A stretch of DNA of 64,000 nt, from assembly GCA_902762305.1 (NCBI GenBank), contig CACWNW010000019.1, positions 1 through 64,000 of the forward strand. Direction: 5' to 3'. This stretch comes from Fibrobacter succinogenes (GTDB lineage Bacteria; Fibrobacterota; Fibrobacteria; Fibrobacterales; Fibrobacteraceae). Of the stretch, positions 7,132-16,633 are shown in pieces (the stretch's first letter is position 1; every line of letters begins with the position of its first letter). Under the pieces are notes generated by a model. The model was not told where the DNA came from, did not search any database, and saw nothing but the letters and a program-made list of their open reading frames with translations. The position numbers and the translations under genes were made by a program.

Positions 7132-9711
7132 ATGACAATTCTTGAAAAAATCGCCCTTGCCTTACCTGCAGTCGAATCCCCCGCCCGTTACATGGGTGGC
7201 GAAGCCAACAGCGTGGTAAAGGACCACAGCCAGATGCTCGCCCGAATGGCGTTCGTGTTCCCGGACACCTACGAGATCGGCATGAGCAACAACGGCATCC
7301 GCATTTTGTACCACGTGATCAACCGCGAGCCGGACCTGCTGTGCGAAGTCTCGTTCGCGCCGTGGGACGACATGGCCCGCGAAATGGCGAAGTACGACAT
7401 CCCGCTGTACAGCTACGCGACCTACACGCCGGTGCGCGAGTTCGAGGTGGTGGGCATGACGCTCCAGACGGAGCTGAACTTCACGAATGTGCCCTACGTG
7501 CTGGACCTCGCCCGCATTCCCGTATGGCAGAAGGATAGGCAGGAAAGCGACCCCATCGTTGTCGCAGGCGGGCCCTCGATGGCGAACCCCGAGCCCGTCG
7601 CCGACTTCTTCGACGCGTTCATGATAGGCGACGGGGAGAAAGTCATGATTGACTTTCTGCGGTGCGTAGGCGAAGGCCGCAAGGCGGGCCTCAGTCGCGC
7701 CGAAATACTCGAGAACTTGTCCAAAGTTGACGGCGTGTACGTACCGAGCCTCCGCCCGGTAGTGACAAACAAATTCGGCGCGATTGTGCCGGCGGAACCT
7801 GCCACCGGCGCCTACGCCACCACGAACGGGGTTCGCCGCCTGTTCATCCCGAAAATGGACCCGAAGGACTACCCGGTCAAGAACCTCATCGCGAACATGC
7901 AGCTGGTGCACAACCGCTTCAGCGTGGAAGTCATGCGCGGCTGTGCGCAAGGTTGCCGTTTTTGCCAGGCGGGCATCTGGTACCGCCCGTGCCGCGAGCT
8001 CAACCCGGACGACGTATTGGACATCGCGAAAGCGGGCATCCGCGCCACCGGCGAACGCGAACTCGGGCTACTTTCGCTTTCTACCGCCGACTACAAGCCG
8101 GTGGAAGCCCTCACCGACTCCATCATTGACGACCCGTTCTTCGATACCGTCGACGTGAGCCTCCCGAGCATCCGCGTGAACAGTTTCGGGCAGACGCTCG
8201 CCGGCAAGATTGCCGCATTAAAGGGTGGCCGCAGCGCCACGTTCGCTCCCGAAACAGGTTCCGAGCGCATCCGCAAGATGATCAACAAGACCATCAGCGA
8301 CCAAGACATGTACGATGCCGCCGAGCACGCATTCAGCAGCGGGTTCAACAAGATTAAGTTATACACAATGATTGGGTTCCCGACCGAGAACGAGGCCGAC
8401 ATGCAGGCATTCTGCGACCTCATCTTCAATCTCGTGAAAATCGGGCGCAAGTACAACCGCGGCATCCAGATTGCAGTCAGCATCGGCATATTGATTCCGA
8501 AGTCCTTCACCGCGCTGCAGTGGGCGCCGTACATGGACAAGGAAACAGCCCTCAAACACATCCGCTACGTGCGCGAGAAGTTCTTCAAGCACCCGAACGT
8601 CAAAATCAACTGGGCCAGCTGGGAAACGAGTTTCCTCGAGGCCATCTACAGCCGTGGCGACAGGAGCCTCGGGCCCGTAATCTACGAAGCCTACAAGCAG
8701 GGAATCATCTTCGAGAGCGACGCCTACCGATTCGACTACAACAAGTGGCTTGCCGTATGGGAAAAATGCGGCTACGACACCAGCTGGGTGTACCGCGAAC
8801 GCGAGAAGGACGAAGTGTTCCCGTGGGACTTCATCCATGCAGGCACCACCAAGCAGTACCTGCGCCGCGAATGGGAAAAGGCGTTCGACCCGAATTCCGC
8901 GCCCGTGCCCAACTGCAAGTGGGGCGATTGCCAGAAATGCGGCATCCCCGGGTTCGGTGCCGAAATCAAGCTCGCCGACGACCCCGTGCGCCACAAGGCG
9001 CCGAGCCGCACTCCCGAAGAAATCAAGAAGCTCGTCGCGGAACGCCGCCCCAAGAAGACGGAAAGCTTCAGCTACAAGATTACCTTCAAGAAGACCGGAC
9101 TCAGCAGGTTCCTGCCCCACCAGAACATGCTCAGCTTCTTCGAGCGGACGTTCCTGTGCGCAGGCATTCCGGTAAAGTTCAGCGAAGGATTCAGCCCCAA
9201 GCCACGCATCTCGAACATGGGTGCGCTCCCCCTCGGGCTCGAGACGTACTGCGAAGTCATCAGCGTAGACCTGCTGCAGAAGCTCGATATTTCTCCCGAG
9301 AACCTGCCCGCACTCATGGAACAGTTGAGTTCACCGTTCCCGCGGGGCATGGAAATCGTGAATATCGAGCCGCTGAAGGAAAAGCTCAGCAAGCACTTCC
9401 CGAAGGCGATGGTGTACCGCCACACGCCCGAAAGCATCCCCGCCGACCTGTTGGAACGGTTCAACGCCAAGACGCTCCCCGTCGTGAAAAACCACCGCGG
9501 GCAGGAAATCGACCTGAACGAACAAGTGCTCGGCATCGAAATCGCAAACGGCACGATCTTCGTGAAGGTGAAGTGCAACGACCAGGGCTGCACGGCAAGC
9601 CCGTTCGTAATCTACGCGGGCCTCCTGGGCATGGAAATCGACCCCGCGAAGCTCGACGAGGCATCCAGACGCTTCCTTATCGCGAAAATCAGCATGGAAT
9701 GGCAGAATTAG
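7132..9711 (+). CDS. TIGR03960-type radical SAM protein fused to a DUF2344 domain
   Basis: A B12-binding-like N-terminal half (MARMAFVFPDTYEIGMSNNG and VVAGGPSMANPEPVADFFD) precedes a radical SAM core with the cluster motif CAQGCRFC (Cys271, 275, 278). A Cys-rich link (CKWGDCQKCG, about 593-602) and a C-terminal DUF2344 domain (about 642-855, SGLSRFLPHQNML-like start) follow. This fusion is found in many bacteria; its reaction is not established, though tRNA or cofactor modification has been suggested. Open frame extends upstream to a TTG at 6970, but that part is low-complexity proline-rich. ATG at 7132 was chosen although it lacks a clear ribosome site. 859 residues. Confidence 0.85.
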   Translation: MTILEKIALALPAVESPARYMGGEANSVVKDHSQMLARMAFVFPDTYEIGMSNNGIRILYHVINREPDLLCEVSFAPWDDMAREMAKYDIPLYSYATYTPVREFEVVGMTLQTELNFTNVPYVLDLARIPVWQKDRQESDPIVVAGGPSMANPEPVADFFDAFMIGDGEKVMIDFLRCVGEGRKAGLSRAEILENLSKVDGVYVPSLRPVVTNKFGAIVPAEPATGAYATTNGVRRLFIPKMDPKDYPVKNLIANMQLVHNRFSVEVMRGCAQGCRFCQAGIWYRPCRELNPDDVLDIAKAGIRATGERELGLLSLSTADYKPVEALTDSIIDDPFFDTVDVSLPSIRVNSFGQTLAGKIAALKGGRSATFAPETGSERIRKMINKTISDQDMYDAAEHAFSSGFNKIKLYTMIGFPTENEADMQAFCDLIFNLVKIGRKYNRGIQIAVSIGILIPKSFTALQWAPYMDKETALKHIRYVREKFFKHPNVKINWASWETSFLEAIYSRGDRSLGPVIYEAYKQGIIFESDAYRFDYNKWLAVWEKCGYDTSWVYREREKDEVFPWDFIHAGTTKQYLRREWEKAFDPNSAPVPNCKWGDCQKCGIPGFGAEIKLADDPVRHKAPSRTPEEIKKLVAERRPKKTESFSYKITFKKTGLSRFLPHQNMLSFFERTFLCAGIPVKFSEGFSPKPRISNMGALPLGLETYCEVISVDLLQKLDISPENLPALMEQLSSPFPRGMEIVNIEPLKEKLSKHFPKAMVYRHTPESIPADLLERFNAKTLPVVKNHRGQEIDLNEQVLGIEIANGTIFVKVKCNDQGCTASPFVIYAGLLGMEIDPAKLDEASRRFLIAKISMEWQN

Positions 9712-9806
9712 GCAAAAAGACGCTAGTTTTTTTTTACGAAAAATCGATAGACGGATAGCATGAGATAGGTTATTTTTTCATCATCTGATTATCAAGGAGT
9801 TAAAAA

Positions 9807-10505
9807 ATGAAAAAAATCTTTTTGACCGTGCTGGCTTCGCTTGCCCTCTGCAGCTACAGCTATGCCCAGGACGATGACGACGAATACGAAGACGACGATA
9901 CTCCGGCAGCCACCAGCGCTCCCGCTCCCCAGAGCAGCGCCCCCGCATCAAGCGCTTCTACAGGTTCCGAAAGTGCCGGCGGTGAAATGCTGGGATTCGG
10001 CGTCGACCTCCTCGGCGCTATCGACAACGAAGGCGCCCAGAAGTTCTATGTGACGTTCAAGCTCTTCCCCGATATGGAAATTTCCGCCATCCTGGCCCTG
10101 TACCATCACGGCGAGACAACCCGTGAATACAAGAGCCCCAAAGCCGAAGAAGATCGGGGTGACGACTACACCCAGATCCAGATCGGTGCCGGATTCGACT
10201 ATTTCATTGCGCAGATTCTCCTTCCGATTTCCGTCGGCGGCGAATTCCTCTTCAGCCACTGGGGTGAAGGCAACAACCAGGTCACATTCAATGCCTTCGC
10301 CGGCCTTCGTGTGAACCTGGTCTCGCACTTCTACCTGACGGGCAAGGTCGGACTCGGACTCGACTACATCTCCACGGAAGGAAACGAAGCCGCAGAACGT
10401 TGGGACGCCGGCGCGCTCGTGGGGCAGTCCAAGGGCGAATACGAAGCCTCCAGGGTCGATATCGGGTTCAAGACCGCGGTACAGCTGCACTGGTTCTTCA
10501 TGTAA
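9807..10505 (+). CDS. secreted barrel-like protein, unknown
   Basis: A signal peptide (MKKIFLTVLASLALCSYSYA, residues 1-20) is followed by an acidic run (QDDDDEYEDDD) and a Ser/Ala/Pro linker. The rest (residues 65-232) alternates short polar and hydrophobic strands ending in an aromatic residue (LHWFFM), as in outer-membrane beta-barrels. Strong ribosome site AAGGAG lies 8 bp before the ATG. No family recognised. It is flanked by a terminator at 10530 and appears to be monocistronic. Confidence 0.65.
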   Translation: MKKIFLTVLASLALCSYSYAQDDDDEYEDDDTPAATSAPAPQSSAPASSASTGSESAGGEMLGFGVDLLGAIDNEGAQKFYVTFKLFPDMEISAILALYHHGETTREYKSPKAEEDRGDDYTQIQIGAGFDYFIAQILLPISVGGEFLFSHWGEGNNQVTFNAFAGLRVNLVSHFYLTGKVGLGLDYISTEGNEAAERWDAGALVGQSKGEYEASRVDIGFKTAVQLHWFFM

Positions 10506-10529
10506 TCGGGACCTGAACAGAAACAATTC

Positions 10530-10559
10530 AAGCCGCTCCAATCGGGGCGGCTTCTTTTA
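10530..10559 (+). terminator. intrinsic terminator after the secreted protein gene
   Basis: Stem AAGCCGC / GCGGCTT with a 10-base loop, followed by TCTTTTA. Confidence 0.75.
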
Positions 10560-10562
10560 TAT

Positions 10563-10625
10563 GCGGGAGATGATTGCCAACACCACGTTTCACCCGTGGC
10601 AGGCTCCCTCCTGGCCTCGCGATGA
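10563..10625. repeat. dispersed repeat relic ending in CGCGATGACA
   Basis: This stretch begins GGGAGATGATTGCCA and ends CCTCGCGATGACA. It resembles the GGGGATGACA family seen at 14453-14549 and abuts the stop of the small minus-strand gene. Confidence 0.4.
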
Positions 10626-10630
10626 CACTG

Positions 10631-10843
10631 CTACTCTGCAGGCAATATGATTTCGATATGGCGCGTGCTCACGTTCAGGAAGTGCGTACGGAACAGGTCC
10701 TTGTCGTTCCTGTCGCTCACCTTCACCTGCGTTACCGCGATGAAATCCTTGTTTTCGCGAATATAGTCGGTAAGGCGTTCGTCACGCAACGTGTCGATTT
10801 CGCCCGTAATGATAAAGCTGTCTGTCCAGATTTTTACTAGCAT
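10631..10843 (-). CDS. small conserved-looking protein, unknown
   Basis: A 70-residue protein starting MLVKIWTDSFIITGEIDT, predicted to be mainly beta (alternating hydrophobic residues, IIEIILP-like end). It vaguely resembles small DUF6812-type proteins (a tDsf-I-G start, then RLTDYI and F-I-V-V) but I cannot confirm that. ATG at 10843 is preferred over an in-frame start at 10888, whose extra 15 residues come from AT-rich spacer. It is divergent from the LOG gene. Confidence 0.5.
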   Translation of the reverse strand: MLVKIWTDSFIITGEIDTLRDERLTDYIRENKDFIAVTQVKVSDRNDKDLFRTHFLNVSTRHIEIILPAE

Positions 10844-10965
10844 AAGATAAATATAAAGTTTTTTCGCACTAAAAACGTGATTTTTCAAAAAATTTTCTCA
10901 ATTTCACATTTTGCAACATATATTATAGGAAACTCAAGGAATTTATCTCACAAGGAAATGATCTC

Positions 10966-11790
10966 ATGACTAAGAAAAAGCAGCTTCATCCGGCCCCCGG
11001 CAAAATGGCATACCTGAACGAAGAATTCATGGAAAGCGACGCTGGCCGCCCGCTCCGTATCCTTTCTGAATTCTACGCACCCCAGCAAGTTTTCGAGCAG
11101 GAAGAAATCGACAACACCATCGTCTTTTTCGGTTCGGCACGCACGCTGCCGCCCGACGAAATCAAGAAGCGCCGCAAAGGCTGCAAGGACAAGAAGGAAC
11201 TCGCCCGACTCGCCAGGCTCGAGAAGGTGGCGGAATCGTACAACGCCGCCCGTGAACTCGGGCAGAAGCTCGGCAAGTGGGCCAACAAGCGCCATCAGGG
11301 CTACGCCATCATGACCGGCGGCGGCCCCGGCATCATGGAAGCGGGCAACCGCGGCGCGACCGACGTGGGAACGCCCTCCATCGGCCTCAACATCAAGCTT
11401 CCGTTCGAGCAGCACCCGAACCCCTACCTCGACGACGCGCTCAACCTGCAGTTCCGTTACTTCTTCATCCGCAAGTACTGGTTCCTGAAAAAGGCCCGTG
11501 CGCTCGTGGTGTTCCCCGGCGGTTTCGGCACGCTCGACGAGATGTTCGAGATGCTCACCCTCATCCAGACCGACAAGTACGCCCAGCAGCTTCCTGTCGT
11601 GATTTTCGATTCCAAATTCTGGAAGAAGGCCCTGAACTGGGAATTCTTCGCCGAGACCGGAATGATCAACAAGGAAGACCTGAAGTTGTTCAAGTTCTGC
11701 GACACCGTAGACGAAGCTTTCGATTTCATTACCAACACCCTGGAAAAGCAGGATAGCGAATCGACAGCCCTCGAATGGTACCGCAAATAG
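10966..11790 (+). CDS. LOG-family nucleotide-binding protein
   Basis: A Rossmann-type protein with FFGSART near residue 54, TGGGPGIMEAGNRGA at 117-131 and the family signature PGGFGTLDE at 184-192, which in LOG enzymes binds the nucleotide phosphate and supplies the catalytic Arg/Glu pair. LOG proteins hydrolyse cytokinin riboside or other nucleoside monophosphates to base plus ribose 5-phosphate; the true substrate here is unknown. The 274-residue length includes an N-terminal helical extension of about 50 residues. Ribosome site AAGGAA lies 8 bp before the ATG. Confidence 0.85.
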   Translation: MTKKKQLHPAPGKMAYLNEEFMESDAGRPLRILSEFYAPQQVFEQEEIDNTIVFFGSARTLPPDEIKKRRKGCKDKKELARLARLEKVAESYNAARELGQKLGKWANKRHQGYAIMTGGGPGIMEAGNRGATDVGTPSIGLNIKLPFEQHPNPYLDDALNLQFRYFFIRKYWFLKKARALVVFPGGFGTLDEMFEMLTLIQTDKYAQQLPVVIFDSKFWKKALNWEFFAETGMINKEDLKLFKFCDTVDEAFDFITNTLEKQDSESTALEWYRK

Positions 11791-11833
11791 CCGCATATTT
11801 TTATTTTTGAGCCCGTTCAACAACAAAGTATGA

Positions 11834-12937
11834 ATGATGCTTAGAAACCTACTTGCAGAATCACTAGACCGCATTTCGCGCGACCTCGCGTTGCGCCCGC
11901 ATTACACGAAAGAAGAATACCAGCGCTGGTTCGACCAGAACCCCGAATTCCTACACAACGGGGCGATGGAAAAAATCGAGCTGCTGGAACCGCTCACCCT
12001 CGAAGGGACGAACAACCTGTACAGGGCGAACTTCTGGATACAGCACTCGGGCGACAACCAGCATTACGGGGAACGCGAAATCGTCGTGAAGATCTGCAAG
12101 TACTGGGCGGCACCGGGCAAGAACCGCCTGCACAGGCTGAACATGCTCTTGAGCGCGTTCCAGGACGAGATCCGCATCAACAACCTCATCCGCGCGACGA
12201 ACATCGAAGGCGTGGTGCAGAGCCTCGGTGGCGGCATCGCGGGCAGGCACCCATACCTGAAGATGGAATTCATCAAGGGCTGCGCGCTCGACCGCCTCTT
12301 CAAGACGAACCTGACCGACGACGAGATGCTGAAACGCATCGCGCAGATTGCGTACCTCGCCAACACGATAAGCCAGTTGCACTACTACCAGGTCATCCAC
12401 AAGGACCTGAAGCCCAAGAACCTGCTCCTGTGCCAAAATCCCATGCATAGGAACAACCACAAGATTCTGATATGCGACTTCGGCTACGCGCAGGCGAAGC
12501 TCCGCGAGTCCGTCAACGAATACGGCGGGCAGCTCACTCCGTGCTACAGCGCGCCAGAGCAGGCCATCATGGGCGAAAACCTTTCCTCGTCGGTGGACTA
12601 CTTCAGCTTCGGAATCATCGTGCACGAATTCCTGACCGGCTACAAGCTGTTCCCGAAGGCAATGGACATTTTCATCGAAGACGGCCACAAGATTACCGAC
12701 CGCTATCTGGAATACCTGAAGACAGGCCGCGAGAACCACTTCAACGACAGCAGGTTCCCTGAACTTGCGGAATGGATAGACCGGCTCACGATTTTCGACA
12801 GCTTCGAACGCATGCAGAACTGTCCGAACCTTTTCGATATCGCGCACAAGCTGCGCGAACGGGTCAATGCCCAGGGGTACCGCGACGTGAATACGGACTT
12901 CCTCTGGAACCAGCTGGGCGAATACGGAAAACGCTAA
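11834..12937 (+). CDS. Ser/Thr protein kinase
   Basis: A eukaryotic-like kinase domain fills most of the 367 residues. The beta-3 lysine is K86 in EIVVKICKYW, the catalytic loop is VIHKDLKPKNLLL (HKD at 189-191 in place of HRD), the metal motif is DFG at 215-217, and APEQ lies at 240-243. All catalytic residues are kept, so activity is likely. There is no membrane segment or PASTA domain; the first 45 residues are a charged helical extension. It starts 43 bp after the LOG gene, and a rhomboid-like membrane protein begins 12 bp after its stop, suggesting a working pair. Confidence 0.85.
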   Translation: MMLRNLLAESLDRISRDLALRPHYTKEEYQRWFDQNPEFLHNGAMEKIELLEPLTLEGTNNLYRANFWIQHSGDNQHYGEREIVVKICKYWAAPGKNRLHRLNMLLSAFQDEIRINNLIRATNIEGVVQSLGGGIAGRHPYLKMEFIKGCALDRLFKTNLTDDEMLKRIAQIAYLANTISQLHYYQVIHKDLKPKNLLLCQNPMHRNNHKILICDFGYAQAKLRESVNEYGGQLTPCYSAPEQAIMGENLSSSVDYFSFGIIVHEFLTGYKLFPKAMDIFIEDGHKITDRYLEYLKTGRENHFNDSRFPELAEWIDRLTIFDSFERMQNCPNLFDIAHKLRERVNAQGYRDVNTDFLWNQLGEYGKR

Positions 12938-12949
12938 ACAACGGGGCAG

Positions 12950-14404
12950 ATGATGCACGGCATGAATAAATACACGAGACGCATCAAGGTCTACCACTAC
13001 ATTGCCTTTGCGGCAATACTCGCCATCGGCATTTTCAACGCCGTCACCGCGCTTGCCCCTGTAATGCAGCAGAGGGAACTCGAGAAGAACATCGCCCTCT
13101 CGTTCGAGAAATGGTGGCAAGAAGAAGGTGCACCGCGGTTCAAGGTGATCGGCCTTCCCGTCAACGATTCTGCAAGGGCTGTCGAATTCGAACAGTACCG
13201 CGAACGCGTACTCTCGTCGGGCAAATCCTTCGACGTGGAAGAACGCATCAAGGCCAAGCGGAAAGAATTCCGCGAATGGTGGGAAATTGGCGGTGGAAAG
13301 GAAGAATACATCGCCGAACACGGCACATACCCCAAGGAAGCGCACTTCGAACGGGAACTGTACAAGTTCCTCAAGGCCTACAAAGACCAGTTCCCGCGAT
13401 ACGCCATGGCATTCACCCCGAAGGACGGCGAATACGGAAGACTGCTTACTTGCTGGTTCCTTTTCCCGAGCTGGGCAAGCTTTATCCTGTTCGCCATTTT
13501 CTTCCTGTTCGCCTTTGCAAGGCTTAGCGACAGATGGGGCGTCATCATCACGCTCACATCGTTCTTCGCGCTCGCCCTGTTCGGCGGATGCGTCGTAGAC
13601 GTCCTCACATCAACAAGTTTCTTCAGCCCCTATGTGGCAGAACGCTACATGGGCGCAAGCATCGCGCTCGCCTTCCTGCTCGGCGCTACCGCGTTCGACA
13701 AGGAAAAAGGCAACATAACCGCACTCGTCCGCGGGACAGCAATTTTCGGACTCGTTCTCGACTTTGCCGTCAACTGGTTCGTGAACCTCGGCATATTCAG
13801 GGCCGTGGCCTTCGCATCACTCCTGTTCTTCGCGCTCGGCGCCGTCGCCGGCATCAAGATGCCCAAGCGCCGCAAGAGCCTTTCCGAGCAGCGTAACGAA
13901 GCATTGAAGACCCGCATGCAGCGCACCGCACAACGGAACATCACTGCGGAACGGCATGCGAAGACGCGCGAAAATATCGACGAAGGTTTCAGCGCAGCAC
14001 AAAAATCGCATTACGATGTCGCCAAGATTTGCCTCTGCCAGGCAATGACCGCTCTCCTGCAAGAACAGCCGCTCGATCACGAGACCCTGAAGAAAACGGC
14101 TGAACGCATCGTGAGCCCAAGCCTGTATATCGATGTCCCGAGCACGCAATGGATTGAATGGGGCGGAACGGCAAAATCCAGAGGGTGTGCCGAAGCCGCA
14201 CTCTTCCTACTGGAAAAAGGACTCGCCCTCGAAAAGGATCCGAAGATTGCACGCCGTGCGCTCTATACCATAGGCGAAATCCGAATCCGGTATGGAATCG
14301 AGCCCGAAGAGGGTAAGCAGCGCCTCGAAAAAGTCATCGAGCTAGATGACCGCGACCTCCTCGCCACGCAGGCGAAGAAACTGCTGGGAAAAGCCGGCGT
14401 CTAA
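12950..14404 (+). CDS. rhomboid-like membrane protein (probably inactive) with C-terminal TPR-like repeats
   Basis: An N-terminal helix (about 16-36), a soluble loop of 130 residues, a block of five or six helices (about 166-300), and a cytoplasmic helical tail with TPR-like units (about 345-484). The block resembles rhomboid proteases: RLLTCWFLFPSWASFILFAI matches the first core helices and YMGASIALAFLLGA the GxSG helix. Two key features are missing: the site reads GASI rather than GxSG, and the last helices lack the catalytic His. It is therefore probably a pseudoprotease; this is inference from pattern. Several ATGs (12950, 12953, 12962) could start it. It follows the kinase by 12 bp. Confidence 0.5.
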   Translation: MMHGMNKYTRRIKVYHYIAFAAILAIGIFNAVTALAPVMQQRELEKNIALSFEKWWQEEGAPRFKVIGLPVNDSARAVEFEQYRERVLSSGKSFDVEERIKAKRKEFREWWEIGGGKEEYIAEHGTYPKEAHFERELYKFLKAYKDQFPRYAMAFTPKDGEYGRLLTCWFLFPSWASFILFAIFFLFAFARLSDRWGVIITLTSFFALALFGGCVVDVLTSTSFFSPYVAERYMGASIALAFLLGATAFDKEKGNITALVRGTAIFGLVLDFAVNWFVNLGIFRAVAFASLLFFALGAVAGIKMPKRRKSLSEQRNEALKTRMQRTAQRNITAERHAKTRENIDEGFSAAQKSHYDVAKICLCQAMTALLQEQPLDHETLKKTAERIVSPSLYIDVPSTQWIEWGGTAKSRGCAEAALFLLEKGLALEKDPKIARRALYTIGEIRIRYGIEPEEGKQRLEKVIELDDRDLLATQAKKLLGKAGV

Positions 14405-14556
14405 AAAGGAGAACCCCGCTTCCTTCGACTATCGCTCAGGACAGGCTCCGGCGGGGATGACAATACTGGTTTAGCAGGGAGATCCCCGGCCAAGCCGGGG
14501 ATGACAACATAGGCATCGGGGATGACAATCTAAATTCGCGGGGATGACAAGAGAGC
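14405..14556. repeat. cluster of four GGGGATGACA repeats
   Basis: GGGGATGACA occurs at 14453, 14497, 14518 and 14540. The second copy is the right arm of an inverted repeat (ATCCCCGGCCAAGCCGGGGA). The block fills the space between two convergent genes and reaches to within 8 bp of the galE stop. Confidence 0.75.
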
Positions 14557-15534
14557 TTATTTCTCGTTGGCGAGGTAGGCCTTCCACGTCGTGGAAAGGA
14601 GCGTCTCGAGGTCGCTGTATTGCGCCTTCCAGCCGAGAACTTCGTAAGCCTTGCCGGGGTTTGCCACAAGCGTCGCGGGGTCACCCGGGCGGCGTTCCAC
14701 AATGCGGTACGGGCACTTGCGTCCGCTCACCTTCTCTGCCATGTGGATAACATCGAGCACGGAACTTCCCTGCTGCACACCGAGGTTCACGATGAGGCTC
14801 TTGTTGTTCTTCTGCAGGTAATCGAACGCCATCCCGTGACCAATCGCAAGGTCGTTCACATGGATGTAGTCACGCACGCCCGTGCCATCGGGCGTATCGT
14901 AGTCGTTACCGAAAACAAGCAGTTCCTTGCGCTTGCCGAGCAGCGCTTCCATCACTACCGGGATAAGGTTCGCCGGATTCTTCTCGAGCCCGTTGATGCG
15001 CCCCTTCACGTCGTAGCCCGCCGCGTTAAAATAGCGCAGCGCCGCAAACTTGATACCACGCAGCTGGTCGTACCACTTGAGGAATCCTTCGATAGCAAGC
15101 TTGGTGTAGCCGTAATAGTTCTCGGGATTTGTCGGGTGATTCTCGTCGACAGGCTGGTACTGCGGAGAGCCGTAGGTAGCCGCGGAGCTCGAGAACACGA
15201 AATACTTCACGCCGGCTGCGGACGCAGCATTCAGAATATTGATGGAGCCCGTTATGTTGTTCACACTATACTTTTCGGGATTGATCATCGATTCGCCGGC
15301 AGCCTTGAAGGCGGCCAGGTGCACAAGGCCCTCGGGCTTAAAATCATTCAGGAACGCGCCAATCTCATCGGAATTCAGGATATCTCCCTTCACGAAGCCC
15401 GCTTCAGGGAACAGGTTCTGTTCGAGCCCGCTCGAAAGATTGTCAAAGACGCAGACTTCGTGCCCGCGGTCGAGAAGTTCCCTTGTCGTATGCGAACCAA
15501 TATATCCGGCACCGCCGATAACTGCAATCCTCAT
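14557..15534 (-). CDS. galE: UDP-glucose 4-epimerase
   Basis: Interconverts UDP-glucose and UDP-galactose using tightly bound NAD, supplying galactose units for envelope polysaccharides. The NAD-binding GGAGYIG is at residues 7-13, the Ser/Thr stretch SSSAAT at 115-120, and the catalytic YxxxK at 141-145 (YGYTK). 325 residues is typical. Ribosome site AAGGAAAAG lies before the ATG, 26 bp after queA; it is probably last in a BON/WYL/queA/galE series. Confidence 0.95.
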   Translation of the reverse strand: MRIAVIGGAGYIGSHTTRELLDRGHEVCVFDNLSSGLEQNLFPEAGFVKGDILNSDEIGAFLNDFKPEGLVHLAAFKAAGESMINPEKYSVNNITGSINILNAASAAGVKYFVFSSSAATYGSPQYQPVDENHPTNPENYYGYTKLAIEGFLKWYDQLRGIKFAALRYFNAAGYDVKGRINGLEKNPANLIPVVMEALLGKRKELLVFGNDYDTPDGTGVRDYIHVNDLAIGHGMAFDYLQKNNKSLIVNLGVQQGSSVLDVIHMAEKVSGRKCPYRIVERRPGDPATLVANPGKAYEVLGWKAQYSDLETLLSTTWKAYLANEK

Positions 15535-15560
15535 GTCTTTTCCTTTTTATAGAATCTCGT

Positions 15561-16619
15561 TTATAAAATTAGCATCCCGTCGCCGTAGCTGAACAGCTTC
15601 ATCTTGTTTTCGACCGCCATCCTGTAGGCAGCGAGCGTGTTTTCGCGCCCGTAGAACGCGGACACGAGCAAGATGAGGGAACTCTTGGGCCAGTGGAAAT
15701 TCGTCAAGAGTCCGTCCACAATCTTGTAGCGGTAGCCCGGATAGAAGAACGCGTGTGTCACTCCCGTCTGCGCCTTCACGATTCCGTTGTCATCGGCAAT
15801 CGTTTCGACCACGCGGGTACTTGTCGTACCGACGGTCACGACGCGGCCACCCGCAGCCTTCGCCTTGTTGATGATGTCGGCATTCTCCTGCGTGAGTTCG
15901 TAATGCTCGCCGTGCATCTTATGCTGCGTAAAATCTTCGACCGAGATGTTCTGGAACGTACCCGGCCCGACATGCAGAGTCACTTCGGCAACGTACACGC
16001 CCTTCGCCTTCAAGTCCGCAAGCATCTGCTCGCTAAAGTGCAGGCTCGCCGTAGGTGCGGCCACCGCGCCCGAGTACTTCGCGAAAATCGTCTGGTAAGC
16101 CTTCTTGTCGTCCTCATCGTCGGGGCGGTTGATGTAGGGCGGGAGCGGCACGTGACCTTCGCGATTCATCACCGCCTCGAGTTCCACGGGCGTCACCGCA
16201 AAACGCAGGATACGGGCTCCGTCCTCCTTCACGTCCTCGACCACGGTCTTCACGCCCGCGATTTCGAGTTCGCGGCCAATCTTGAACGCCTTGCCCGGGC
16301 GGACCTGCGCCTCGTAGCGGGCGGAGCCGTCTTCTGCGGGAATGAGTGCCTGCACGAGGAGTGTCTCCACCTCGCCGCCGTGCAGCGTATGCCCGAAGAG
16401 GCGTGCGGGAATCACCTTCGTGTTGTTCACCACCAGGCAATCGCCGGGGCGGAACAATTCCACGATTTCAGGAGCCTTCATAATGCGACGCGGCCCGCCA
16501 TCCTTGGGGCAATGCAGAATGCGCGTCTTGCCCTTGCCTGCCGTACGGCTCGCAATCAGTTCCTTCGGGAATTCAAAAGTGTAGTCGGAAAGTCTGTGAT
16601 CTTCCTCGATATTTTCCAT
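15561..16619 (-). CDS. queA: S-adenosylmethionine:tRNA ribosyltransferase-isomerase
   Basis: Adds the ribosyl part of SAM to preQ1 at wobble position 34 of tRNA, forming epoxyqueuosine. Signatures include YTFEFPKELIAS, VVNNTKVIPARLFG, the long central APTASLHFSEQML and THAFFYPGYRYKIVDGLLTNFH. 352 residues is full length. It begins 14 bp downstream of the WYL regulator gene and 26 bp before galE. Confidence 0.96.
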   Translation of the reverse strand: MENIEEDHRLSDYTFEFPKELIASRTAGKGKTRILHCPKDGGPRRIMKAPEIVELFRPGDCLVVNNTKVIPARLFGHTLHGGEVETLLVQALIPAEDGSARYEAQVRPGKAFKIGRELEIAGVKTVVEDVKEDGARILRFAVTPVELEAVMNREGHVPLPPYINRPDDEDDKKAYQTIFAKYSGAVAAPTASLHFSEQMLADLKAKGVYVAEVTLHVGPGTFQNISVEDFTQHKMHGEHYELTQENADIINKAKAAGGRVVTVGTTSTRVVETIADDNGIVKAQTGVTHAFFYPGYRYKIVDGLLTNFHWPKSSLILLVSAFYGRENTLAAYRMAVENKMKLFSYGDGMLIL

Positions 16620-16633
16620 TTCTGCTAGCCTTC

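Noticed and set aside
9712-9806. Terminator in the T run after the radical SAM gene
   Set aside because: TTTTTTTTT is present but no stem precedes it.
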